40,922 nt of DNA from an uncultured bacterium. GTDB lineage: Bacteria; Verrucomicrobiota; Kiritimatiellia; RFP12; UBA1067. Numbering within the stretch: position 1 is the first letter of the stretch; each line of letters opens with the position of its first letter. Below the pieces are notes generated by a model that saw nothing but the letters and a program-made list of their open reading frames with translations, had not been told where the DNA came from and did no database searches. This document shows, one piece after another, positions 14,196 to 22,088 of this stretch. The stretch spans positions 1 to 40,922 of the forward strand of contig CADCBS010000032.1 of NCBI GenBank assembly GCA_902799715.1, read 5' to 3'. Both the position numbers and the translations under genes were made by a program.

Positions 14196-17100
14196 GCGGA
14201 AAAAACAGCGCGTCTCGCCTTGCGGCATCGTAACGTTGAACGCCACCGCCCCCGAATCGAAGGTGCCGGCCGAGCCTTCCGGACTCCAGTTCACGCCGTC
14301 CGCCGACTTGTCGAGTTGCGCGACTACCGTAACTCCGTCGTGCTTCGCCGGCACGAATACGTTCTTCGCGCGGATCGCAATCTCCCCGGGCGTCCCGGGC
14401 TGCGATTCCGCCGCTTCGCAAAGCACCACCGATTCCGCGTTCCCGGGCTCCAGGCCAAGGCAGTAGCTCTGCCAGCGCGGAATGCCGTTCGCCCCGTTCT
14501 CCGTCATCGACGCCGCCACGCCGGCGAGATCCGACGTGAACCAGTCCGCCACTTCCGCGTCGATCCACTCCGCCGGTATGTCGAAATCCTTTTCCGCTAT
14601 GCGGATCGTCAGGAACCGCCTCACTTTCGCCACGAGGTTTCCGTCTTCGATCGCAAGCTCGAGCCTGCGGTCCGTCCCCGCGCCCGGGGACAGCCGGAAC
14701 TTCGCCAGGTCTTCCGCCTGGAGTTTCGTTTCGCCCGTCACTTCGATCAGCGTGAATACGTCGTCGAACTGCAGGCCGCTGCATGTGGACGCTTCCACGG
14801 TCACGGGCTTAGTGTCATAGCCGCTCGCCGCGAACACGACATTGGTGACCGTCAATTTCTTTGCGTCCGCCGTCGCGTTTATCGCGACGCGGAATGTCGA
14901 TCCGGGATCGAGCTTCGCGGTTCTCGCCCCCACCGTGCCGTTCGACGGGCAGAAGAGCGTGCCGCCGTCCCCGGCGCCGACCGTGCCCGCCGCGAAAGCG
15001 GCGTTCTGGGTGAGTTCGAGCGTCGCGCCCGTCTGCGCCGCCACCGCGATCGTGGCGTCCGCCGCGCAGGGCGCGTTCATTACGAGCCTGCCGCCGCCCG
15101 TCACGTTCAGCGAACCCGCGCCGGCGATCTTGCCGTTGAAAGTCACGACATGCGTTTCGGCGCCGCCGTCGATTTCCGGGTCGCCAACGGTGTAATGGTC
15201 CGTGTCGATCGCAAGCGCGGCGCCGGAATTGACATAAAGCGCCACGTTTGCCGCGTTGACGCCGTGCGCCGCAAGCGCCCAGTCTTCATAAGCGTATATC
15301 GTGCTCGAAAAGCCTACGAAAAACCTGGCGGCGCTGTTCGCACCGGAAACGACCTTCAAGCCCCCGGACCCCAAGGCGATCCTTCCTGCGCCGGTATATT
15401 CTTCCGTGCCGGCGGCAGACCCCGATACCGGATCCCGGTATCCCTGGCTCAGATGAACATACGGGCGACCCTTCCATGCGCCTGACAAGGCGGCCGTCGA
15501 GGCATTATTTATTCCTTTTGCCACTACGATACTTCCCTCTGCGGAAGAATTCGGCATAAAGCAATCGTACCCTGAAAACGACAGGCCGTCGAGTATGCGC
15601 AATGTCCCGTTGCATTCATCCGCAGCTCTCGTCCAATACGAGTACCATGTTTTGTAATTCACCATGAATTTGCTGCTGTAGCCGCCATTGGAGCCTCCGT
15701 AAAATCTGAGACTGGTCGTCAGATTGCTTACGCTTACCGTCGCTCCCTCTTCGATTTTGACCCAGTTGAGACATGCATTCGGAATGCGGACGTTGGAGCC
15801 TGACACGACGACCACTTTTGTCGTGAGGGTGTCTATGGTCCTGTCCGGGACCGCATATTTTGTTCCGTCCCAAAGATAATCGGTTGTCAGGACTTCGATA
15901 TCTCCCATGTAATACACGGAGTCTGAACTCAGATCCGCCGGGAAGGCAAGCGATTGCGTCTTGAGCCCGCCGGTAAACTTGGGATAGTTGTCCGACCCCG
16001 TCGGCATCGCAACCGCCGTTCCGCTTTCGCACTCTATGGCGCACTGGAACTCGTGATGGACTCTTTCGGCGACATCGATCTCGGCGACTTCGGTGAATTT
16101 GCCGCTCCCCGAAACAACGACCGGCAGACCGCCTTCGATTGAAATCCTGGAGACTGGTATGACGCCAATGTCATTGACCGCATTCGTGACGCTCGGCAGA
16201 AACACGATTTCGCCGTTCAGCGTTTCCGTGGAAGGCTTCACGCCGCCAAGCCAGTTGGACGCATCGCTCATAGCGCCGGACTTTATCATCTGCGGCGGAT
16301 TGCACTCGAATGCGCCAGGCACGTAAATCGACACAAAGGTATCGTTATGCATCGTCTCGTATTCGACGCCTTCAAGCGCCGCACCGCGCAGCGTTATGTT
16401 CGAGATGTCAGGGAGGGGCTCTCCTCCGGTAAACTTGAAAAGCGTATAAAACCCAGGCGCAAGCACGCTATCGCCTTCGATGGCGAATGTCGTAGTGGCC
16501 GGATTGGATAGCGTCATGCTCGCCGCTTTCGCCGCCGTCACGCCGGACGTAAGATTGCTGAAGACTACGGTATTGTCCCCTTCAAGGACGATCGCTCCCA
16601 TCTCTGCGGTCGTGCCGGTCCCGGCTTTTGGAAAGAGAAGCGTCGTTCCGCGCTCCATTTTCACCGCTCCCGACCCTGGCCTGGAAGCGTTGTTCACCGC
16701 GAGCGTCAAACTGTTCGTCACCGTCGTTCCGCCCGAGTACGTGGATGCGTAGTCGAACACGACCTCGCCGCCGCCGGAGAGGAGCATCCCGCCGGCGCCG
16801 TCCACCTTGCCGGTCAGAGTCACCTTGTGCGTTGCGGGCGTCTCCGCCGTTTCGTCGCCCGTGACGTAGTGGTCTGTATTTATTTCAAGAGTCGCGCCCG
16901 TGTCTATGTGAAGCGCCGTGTTTGCGGCGCCCCTACCCTGCGCGGCAAGAGTCCAATCGCCGAACGATTTCAGGAGTGCTCCGCAATTCGCGCCCACCCT
17001 GTATTTGGCGGCTGCTTCGCAATCGCTCGTGAACGTAAGCCCGCCCGGACCGATCGCCCAGGTGCCTGGCCTGGCGTGCGTCCAATTGTTGCCGTTTCGA

Positions 17101-18026
17101 TAGCCGCGGTTGAGCCATATATACGGCAGCCGCTGGTTTGTCGCGTTGGCCTCTCCGCTGTTCATCGTGCCGCCGTTCGTGATCTTGCCGGCCTCTATTA
17201 TGCCGCTCTCCCCGTAGGACGAAGTTGCATAGCTGTGGAAAAGATCGGGACTATCCTTTCCGGATGTCGCGACCTCGCCAACTTTCAATACGCCGCCGGC
17301 CCTCAGCGTGTCCGCGACAAGATACCACCGGCAGCTCCAGTTCCCGCCGCTCAACTTGTATCTGCAGCTCGAGCCGTCGCAAACGGCCTTTTCGACTTTG
17401 GCCGTGTTGGCGACGTTTTCCGCATCGTTGATTTTGAACCAGTTGAAATCGACCGTTTTTGCGGTAAACACCGTTCCGCCGGACGCGCCTGCAGGCGCTA
17501 CGAGAAGGTGGTCTGCATCGCGTCCAGGCCCCCACTTGGCGGTATTCTCCATCGTGATTTTTCCGCACCACCTCGACGGAGACCCGGTGGGAAGAGTGCT
17601 CGCCGTGAGACCGCCGGAAAATTCGACGTAATTGTTGGCGGCGCGGGAAATGTCGGGCGTCGTGCCGCTCCTGCAAACCACCCCGCACTGGAAAATGTGG
17701 TGGGCGGTGCTTGAATTCAGTATCTTGACGCAATCCGTCAGCGCCTGTCCGGAAATCGTCACCGGCGATGTTGCATTGGAGCCGAAAACGACATTCGTGG
17801 CGGCAAGCCCCGCGATATCGTTCACGAGCGACTTGCCGTTCGCAGCTCCGTTGAACTCGAGTCTGTAGCTGTCGGAACCGGCCGCCGGCGCAATATCTTC
17901 CTCCCAGTTCAGCGGGTCCGAGAAGTTTACGCCGTCTCCGCCGCCATCCCATTTGAGTGACGTCGCCTGCACGGCAAATGCCGCCGCGACCGCAATTATC
18001 GCGGCTAAACCTTTTCTTGCTTTCAT
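14175..18026 (-). CDS. Large secreted protein with autotransporter-type beta repeats
   Basis: 1283 residues with a signal peptide (about 1-21). Two homologous halves are visible: residues about 23-560 and 575-1080 share the order SD..NW near the start, HH.FQC...C.SGT..., a Y..F.GGL segment, IDTGATLEINTDHY versus VNSGAALAIDTDHY, and a GKVDGAGGMLLSGGGEVVF versus GKIAGAGSLNVTGGGRLVM strand pair. The latter, plus YSGGTTVTNSLTLAV, is typical of autotransporter-associated beta-strand repeats, which form a parallel beta-helix. There is no C-terminal beta-barrel; instead the last 150 residues form a separate domain (RWQSYCLGLEPGNAES and following), which might serve sorting or attachment (inference). 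A strong AAGGAGGAAAC ribosome site fixes the ATG. Likely cell-surface or matrix protein; the promoter carries a G tract. Confidence 0.85.
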   Translation of the reverse strand: MKARKGLAAIIAVAAAFAVQATSLKWDGGGDGVNFSDPLNWEEDIAPAAGSDSYRLEFNGAANGKSLVNDIAGLAATNVVFGSNATSPVTISGQALTDCVKILNSSTAHHIFQCGVVCRSGTTPDISRAANNYVEFSGGLTASTLPTGSPSRWCGKITMENTAKWGPGRDADHLLVAPAGASGGTVFTAKTVDFNWFKINDAENVANTAKVEKAVCDGSSCRYKLSGGNWSCRWYLVADTLRAGGVLKVGEVATSGKDSPDLFHSYATSSYGESGIIEAGKITNGGTMNSGEANATNQRLPYIWLNRGYRNGNNWTHARPGTWAIGPGGLTFTSDCEAAAKYRVGANCGALLKSFGDWTLAAQGRGAANTALHIDTGATLEINTDHYVTGDETAETPATHKVTLTGKVDGAGGMLLSGGGEVVFDYASTYSGGTTVTNSLTLAVNNASRPGSGAVKMERGTTLLFPKAGTGTTAEMGAIVLEGDNTVVFSNLTSGVTAAKAASMTLSNPATTTFAIEGDSVLAPGFYTLFKFTGGEPLPDISNITLRGAALEGVEYETMHNDTFVSIYVPGAFECNPPQMIKSGAMSDASNWLGGVKPSTETLNGEIVFLPSVTNAVNDIGVIPVSRISIEGGLPVVVSGSGKFTEVAEIDVAERVHHEFQCAIECESGTAVAMPTGSDNYPKFTGGLKTQSLAFPADLSSDSVYYMGDIEVLTTDYLWDGTKYAVPDRTIDTLTTKVVVVSGSNVRIPNACLNWVKIEEGATVSVSNLTTSLRFYGGSNGGYSSKFMVNYKTWYSYWTRAADECNGTLRILDGLSFSGYDCFMPNSSAEGSIVVAKGINNASTAALSGAWKGRPYVHLSQGYRDPVSGSAAGTEEYTGAGRIALGSGGLKVVSGANSAARFFVGFSSTIYAYEDWALAAHGVNAANVALYVNSGAALAIDTDHYTVGDPEIDGGAETHVVTFNGKIAGAGSLNVTGGGRLVMNAPCAADATIAVAAQTGATLELTQNAAFAAGTVGAGDGGTLFCPSNGTVGARTAKLDPGSTFRVAINATADAKKLTVTNVVFAASGYDTKPVTVEASTCSGLQFDDVFTLIEVTGETKLQAEDLAKFRLSPGAGTDRRLELAIEDGNLVAKVRRFLTIRIAEKDFDIPAEWIDAEVADWFTSDLAGVAASMTENGANGIPRWQSYCLGLEPGNAESVVLCEAAESQPGTPGEIAIRAKNVFVPAKHDGVTVVAQLDKSADGVNWSPEGSAGTFDSGAVAFNVTMPQGETRCFFRIRVVVQ

Positions 18027-18067
18027 TTCTTGTTTCCTCCTTATTGAAAGACGCGGTTACGGTTCCC

Positions 18068-18089
18068 GGCGGAGAAGCGTTTCTCCGCC
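18068..18089 (-). promoter_or_regulatory. 5' UTR hairpin of the beta-repeat gene
   Basis: A perfect 9-bp stem (GGCGGAGAA with TTCTCCGCC) and 4-base loop lie about 40 bases upstream of the start codon in the roughly 143-base leader predicted from the promoter at 18176-18208. It ends well before the ribosome site. Confidence 0.5.
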
Positions 18090-18175
18090 GCAGCGCATCT
18101 CTGCCCGCAGCGAAACATGCCCGTCCGGACGCTTTCCGGCACCGGCCGGGAACATTCCTTCTGCGCGCAGTTGAA

Positions 18176-18208
18176 AGTATACTTCACCCCCCCCCCCCCA
18201 TTAGGCAA
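18176..18208 (-). promoter_or_regulatory. Predicted promoter with a G13 spacer, upstream of the beta-repeat gene
   Basis: Reading the minus strand: TTGCCT (18208-18203, a 4-of-6 match to TTGACA), ATT-side bases, 13 consecutive Gs (18199-18187), TGAAG, then TATACT (18181-18176). The spacer is 21 bases, 4 longer than optimal; nine Gs would give 17. Homopolymer length changes by slipped-strand mispairing would therefore tune or switch this promoter, as known for porA and opc of Neisseria. The promoter assignment itself is from sequence only. Confidence 0.55.
18187..18199. repeat. Homopolymer of 13 C (13 G on the coding strand)
   Basis: The longest homopolymer in the window, 161 to 173 bases upstream of the beta-repeat gene's ATG and inside its predicted promoter. 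Confidence 0.95.
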
Positions 18209-18381
18209 GGCTAATATTCATCCCGCAACATTTTTTTCGCATTTTAGATTACGGTGCGTATGAAATCCTGTTCCGCCCCCTCCACGGAGCTCAAACCACC
18301 CCCAAAACCCAAATAAGATTACGGTGCGGATGAAATCCTGTTCCGCCCCCTCCCACGGGGCTCAAACCACCCCCAAAACTG

Positions 18382-18534
18382 AAATAAGATTACGGTGCGT
18401 ATGAAATGCAATTGCGAATGTTGCGACATTCGACTGCCGGCAGCCGACATCCCGCTGTGGACATTCGACAACCGACATCCCGCTTCGGGCAGTCGGCATC
18501 TGGTAGGGCGGCTTGTCCACAAGCCGCCGCAATC
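18382..18534 (+). repeat. 153-bp direct repeat, copy 1
   Basis: Matches 18882-19034 with two mismatches (18400 and 18435), at an offset of exactly 500 bp. It contains one 20-bp repeat, CGACATT-type heptamers and half of the GGTAGGG palindrome. Confidence 0.93.
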
Positions 18535-18881
18535 CCAGCCGAAAATGAGATTACGGTGCGTATGAAATCGAATTCCGGCTACTGTATGCGGCCGTTTCTC
18601 GCACAGAGACGCGGAGGCGCGGAGTTTCCTCTGCGCTCTCCGCCTCTCTGCACCTCTGCGTGAGGCCCTCCCGCGAAATGAGATTACGGTGCGTATGAAA
18701 TCCTGGTCCGCCCCCCACGGGGCTCAAACCACCACCAAACCCGAAATAAGATTACGGTGCGGATGAAATCCTGTTCCGCCCCGAAGGGCTTGAACCACCC
18801 CAAAAACCTAAGTGAGATTACGGCGCGGATGAAATCCTGTTCCGCCCCCTCCCACGGGGCTCAAACCGCCCCCCAAACCCA

Positions 18882-19034
18882 AAATAAGATTACGGTGCGG
18901 ATGAAATGCAATTGCGAATGTTGCGACATTCGACAGCCGGCAGCCGACATCCCGCTGTGGACATTCGACAACCGACATCCCGCTTCGGGCAGTCGGCATC
19001 TGGTAGGGCGGCTTGTCCACAAGCCGCCGCAATC
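18882..19034 (+). repeat. 153-bp direct repeat, copy 2
   Basis: Second copy of 18382-18534. Past 19034 the two sequences diverge at once, after CCGCAATC. Confidence 0.93.
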
Positions 19035-19048
19035 GCTTGAAGGTTTTG

Positions 19049-19180
19049 ACTTCAGACTTCGGACTTCAGACTTCGGAAACCGACCGTGTAGAAGTGTAAT
19101 TGGCCCGTGGAAAATTGGCCGTGTAGAACATGTAGAGCGCCTGCGCCGTACATATTGGAAATTGGAATTGGCTATTGGCA
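19049..19180. repeat. Short 7-bp tandem tracts of two further types
   Basis: 19049-19076 is four units of ACTTC(A/G)G. 19154-19180 is ATTGGAA twice followed by TTGGCT and ATTGGCA. Both keep a 7-bp period like the TGTCGNN arrays but with unrelated unit sequences. Confidence 0.8.
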
Positions 19181-19284
19181 ACATTTTCACACTGGCAACA
19201 TTCCCCCTGTCCCAACGCGCCGCGGCGGATGTCCGACGCGGGCTGTCGGATGTCGAATGTCGGATGTCGAAACCTTCAACCACG

Positions 19285-19394
19285 ATTTCATACGCACAGA
19301 GACGCGGAGGCGCGGAGTTCACTCTGCGCTCTCCGCCTCTCCGCACCTCTGCGTGAGGCCTTCCCGTGAAATAAAATTACGGTGCGTATGAAAT
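19285..19394. repeat. MITE-like unit with 13-bp terminal inverted repeats
   Basis: The left end is ATTTCATACGCAC (19285-19297), the right end GTGCGTATGAAAT (19382-19394), which is its exact reverse complement and is part of the last 20-bp repeat. The interior is the AGAGACGCGGAG...CTCTGCGTGAGG palindrome that also occurs at 18602-18668 and, inverted, at 31034-31096. Confidence 0.65.
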
Positions 19395-19473
19395 CCAATC
19401 GCAAGGGTGCGAGGGGGAAATTGCGCGGGAGAAAGGCGGCCGGGGCGGGTGTCGCGGGGGAGGAAGCGGGGGC

Positions 19474-20034
19474 TTAGAACAAGCCGGAGGAAAGGCATCC
19501 GGGGCGGGTCCTGCGCATGAAATCGAGAAGGACCGCGGCGGCGAATGCGTCATAGAGGGCGTCATGCCATTCCCCGCCGCCGGAAGCGGCGTCGACTTCG
19601 CCTTGCAGGCCGAGAGCCGCCACAAGATCGCCGAGCGCGTACGACTTCATACCAGGGTACAGTCTGCGGGCGAGGGGAAGGGTGTCGATCCAGGGGCCGA
19701 AGCGTGAAACAGGGGCGAGCGAGCGGAGGACGGTACGCTCTGTGGAAGCGTTGTGGGCGACGAGAGGGACGCCGCAAAGGCGCGCGGACAACGCGTCCCA
19801 GATGGCGTAAGGCTCCGGGGAGGAGGCAAGGACGTCCCTGATCGAGGCCCAGCGCCCCGGCGCGCGGCGCGAAAACGGGCGGTCGGGCGATATCCTGAAG
19901 AAAGCCGAAAACGCGCTGCCCGGAACGATGCCGCCGGGGCCGAGCGAGACGATTCCGACCTGCCACGGCTCGTTGGGGAAGCCGGCGACGTGTCCCGTGG
20001 TTTCGAAATCGAGAACTGAGAAGATTTCCGGCAT
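19474..20034 (-). CDS. DnaQ-like 3'-5' exonuclease
   Basis: 186 residues, one RNase T/DnaQ-type domain of the DEDDh class. Exo I is LDFETTG (Asp8, Glu10). Exo II reads LVAHNASTERTVL, where the usual Asp of HNxxFD is Glu. Exo III is EWHDALYDAFAAAVLL with the His and Asp in place. Such stand-alone domains trim DNA or RNA 3' ends or act in proofreading and repair; the substrate here is unknown. It lies 57 bases downstream of secY but beyond that operon's terminator, so it needs its own promoter; a TATACC sequence lies 8-13 bases before the ATG on the minus strand. Confidence 0.85.
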   Translation of the reverse strand: MPEIFSVLDFETTGHVAGFPNEPWQVGIVSLGPGGIVPGSAFSAFFRISPDRPFSRRAPGRWASIRDVLASSPEPYAIWDALSARLCGVPLVAHNASTERTVLRSLAPVSRFGPWIDTLPLARRLYPGMKSYALGDLVAALGLQGEVDAASGGGEWHDALYDAFAAAVLLDFMRRTRPGCLSSGLF

Positions 20035-20048
20035 GAGAGGGGTATACG

Positions 20049-20078
20049 AAAAACGGCGCGTCGTTCGACGCGCCGTTT
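20049..20078 (-). terminator. Intrinsic terminator after secY
   Basis: A 13-bp perfect stem (AAACGGCGCGTCG with CGACGCGCCGTTT) begins 14 bases after the secY stop and runs into a T5 tract on the minus strand. It marks the end of the S10-spc transcript. Confidence 0.85.
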
Positions 20079-20091
20079 CCGTTTCTGGCGA

Positions 20092-21465
20092 TCACCTGCG
20101 GCCGTGGATCGTGCCGTGCCGTAGGAATCCTTCGTACTTGCGCACGAGCAGGTGGGATTCCATGATGCGCAAGGTATCGAGGGCGACGCCGACGATAATC
20201 AGGAGCGACGTGCCGCCGAAGAAGGAAGACACCACCCACGGCACGCCCATGAGGTTGCTCATGAGTTCCGGGATGAGGGCCACCACGAGAAGGCCGGTTG
20301 CGCCGATGAGCGTGACGCGCGTCATCACGGCGTCGAGGTACTCGGCGGTGGCGCGTCCGGGGCGTATGCCGGGGACGTAGGAGCCTTCCTTCTTGAGATT
20401 CTCGGAGATTTCAATCGCGTTGAACTGGGTCGCGACCCAGAAGAATGCGAAGAACACGATCAGCACGGCGTAGACCACAGTATGGGCGGCGCCGCTCTGG
20501 AGGTGCACGCCGATCTCGCGGAGGACGCCGCGGACGCCGGTTGCGTCGGGGTCGATCCGGGCCATGAAGGCGGCGGGGAAGGAGATGAGCGGCTGTGCGA
20601 AGATGATCGGCATGACGCCGGTGTAGTTGACGCGAAGCGGCATGTAGGTCTGCTTCAGGCCGAACCCGGCGCCGCCGGACACGGAGCGGCGGGTGGTGTG
20701 GATCGGCACCTTGCGCATGCCCTGGGTGAGCATCACGGTGCCCATCACGACCGCGAAGCCGAAGATGACGAGCAGGCCGACCTGTGTGACGGCGCTGAGC
20801 ATCGGAATCTCGTTGGCGGTATAGTGGCTGTACCCCACGGCGATCGCCGTAGGCAGGCGGGAGGCGATATTGATCATGATGATCAGCGACGCGCCGTTGC
20901 CGATTCCGTGCGTGGTGATCTGGTCGGCGACCCACATCACGAAAAGGGCGGCGGTGGTCATGCCGAGAACCGTCATCGCCTGGAAGCCGAACCCGGGATT
21001 GGCCACGAGCTGCAGACTCTCCGGAAGCCCCAAGGACGAGGGATTCATGAGAGCGGAAGATATGGCCCATGACTGCGCGATGCAGAGGACGATGGTGAGC
21101 AAGCGGGTGATCTCGGCGAGCTTGGCGCGGCCGGTCTCGCCCTCGCGCTTGTATTTCTCCAGGACGGGGACGACGGAGGAGAGAAGCTGGATCACGATCT
21201 GTGCGGAGATGTACGGCCATATCGACAGGAAGCCGATGCCGCACTGGCTGAGAGCGCCGCCGGTGAAGACGTCGAACCATCCGAGAAGGCTGCCGCCCTC
21301 GGTCTGCCCGGCCTCAACTATTTCGCGGAGTGCGCCTGCGAGGACGCCGGGAGTGGGGATTTGCGCGATGAGACGGCAGACGAAAACGAGACCGAGCGTG
21401 ATCAGGATCTTCTTGCGGAGTTCCGCAATCCTGAAAGCGTTCGCGAAACCTGACATCATGGGCAT
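20092..21465 (-). CDS. secY: Protein translocase subunit SecY
   Basis: 457 residues, normal for SecY, with ten hydrophobic segments forming the SecYEG channel in the inner membrane. Family landmarks: FRIAELRKKILITLGLVFVCRL at the N-terminus with the IPTPGV loop, the plug region after GGALSQCGIGFLSIWPYISAQI, and MRKVPIHTTRR in the cytosolic loop that contacts the ribosome and SecA. An AGGAG site 9 bases upstream supports the first of three nearby ATGs. It is the last gene of the operon, 98 bases after rplO, and is followed directly by a terminator; infA, rpmJ, rpsM and rpoA do not follow. Confidence 0.98.
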   Translation of the reverse strand: MPMMSGFANAFRIAELRKKILITLGLVFVCRLIAQIPTPGVLAGALREIVEAGQTEGGSLLGWFDVFTGGALSQCGIGFLSIWPYISAQIVIQLLSSVVPVLEKYKREGETGRAKLAEITRLLTIVLCIAQSWAISSALMNPSSLGLPESLQLVANPGFGFQAMTVLGMTTAALFVMWVADQITTHGIGNGASLIIMINIASRLPTAIAVGYSHYTANEIPMLSAVTQVGLLVIFGFAVVMGTVMLTQGMRKVPIHTTRRSVSGGAGFGLKQTYMPLRVNYTGVMPIIFAQPLISFPAAFMARIDPDATGVRGVLREIGVHLQSGAAHTVVYAVLIVFFAFFWVATQFNAIEISENLKKEGSYVPGIRPGRATAEYLDAVMTRVTLIGATGLLVVALIPELMSNLMGVPWVVSSFFGGTSLLIIVGVALDTLRIMESHLLVRKYEGFLRHGTIHGRR

Positions 21466-21563
21466 TGTTGAAACTCCTATGCAGGATGCCGCTTGGCGGC
21501 TGGTTCACTACAGACCCGCCGCGCGCCCCTGCGCGAGGGGCGTGCGGCGGACCGCGCTTTGCG

Positions 21564-22022
21564 TCACTTCGCGGGCGCGGAGGGAAGGACTACCGTGCCG
21601 CCGGCCTGCTCGATCTTGGCGCGGGCCGAAGCGGAGACGGGGACCTTCACCGTGAGCTTCTTGGTGAGTTCGCCGTCGGCGAGAATCTTCACGCGCGGGC
21701 GCTTGGGGTCGACGAGACCCTTTGCGGCGAGCGTCTGCGGGGTGATCTCGTCGCCGGCCGCGAAAGCGGTTTCGAGGACGCCAACGTTGACGCCGAAGGA
21801 GGCCACGCGGAAGCGGGCGTTGGAGAAGCCGCGCTTGGGCAGGCGGCGGACGAGCGGCATCTGGCCGCCTTCGAACCCGAGCTTGCCCTTGTGGCCCTTG
21901 CGGGCGTACTGGCCCTTGGCGCCGCGCGTGGACGTCTTGCCCATGCCGGAGCCGCAGCCGCGGCCGACGCGCTTGCGGCTCTTGCGCGCGCCTGGGGTGT
22001 TGGTGAGACTGGAGAGATCCAT
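21564..22022 (-). CDS. rplO: 50S ribosomal protein L15
   Basis: 152 residues. The Gly/Arg-rich N-terminal tail (GRGCGSGMGKTSTRGAKGQYARKG) and the GGQMPLVRRLPKRGF segment are diagnostic of L15, which binds 23S rRNA late in subunit assembly. The start at MDLSSLTNTPGARKS (22022) follows an AAAGGAAA site; a longer frame begins 54 bases earlier without family sequence. It follows rpsE directly, so rpmD (L30), usually found between them, is missing here. Confidence 0.97.
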   Translation of the reverse strand: MDLSSLTNTPGARKSRKRVGRGCGSGMGKTSTRGAKGQYARKGHKGKLGFEGGQMPLVRRLPKRGFSNARFRVASFGVNVGVLETAFAAGDEITPQTLAAKGLVDPKRPRVKILADGELTKKLTVKVPVSASARAKIEQAGGTVVLPSAPAK

Positions 22023-22088
22023 TGGAATTTCCTTTCTTCCGGCCGCGGCCGGGGGGCCGGCCGCAGCCGATGGCAAGCGACTTTGGGA

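Larger units (their letters stand above)
18247..19394 (+). repeat. Array A of the 20-bp repeat GATTACGGTGCGTATGAAAT
   Basis: Nine copies start at 18247, 18317, 18388, 18549, 18682, 18750, 18816, 18888 and 19375. The thirteenth base varies (T or G); the copy at 18816 has C for T in GGTG and the last starts AATT. Five intervals of 66-72 bp carry related cargo with a short hairpin (GCCCC...GGGGC; GCCC-CGAA-GGGC in one) and an A/C-rich tail ending AATAA or similar. Longer intervals carry other repeats: a GGTAGGG palindrome half, 7-bp tandem motifs, and an AGAGACGCGGAG palindrome. I see no gene between 18247 and 19473; open frames there are built of repeats. Confidence 0.9.

Noticed and set aside
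18027-18246. Transposase or toxin gene near the repeats
   Set aside because: No catalytic motif found in any frame of the gene-free regions; no mobilising enzyme is visible in the window.
18757-19356. 199-codon frame across array A
   Set aside because: Consists of translated 20-bp repeats (KITVRMK) and palindromes; no start signal or homology.
18247-19394. CRISPR array
   Set aside because: The 20-bp repeat has spacers of 46 to 467 bp, many spacers resemble each other, and no cas gene is present.
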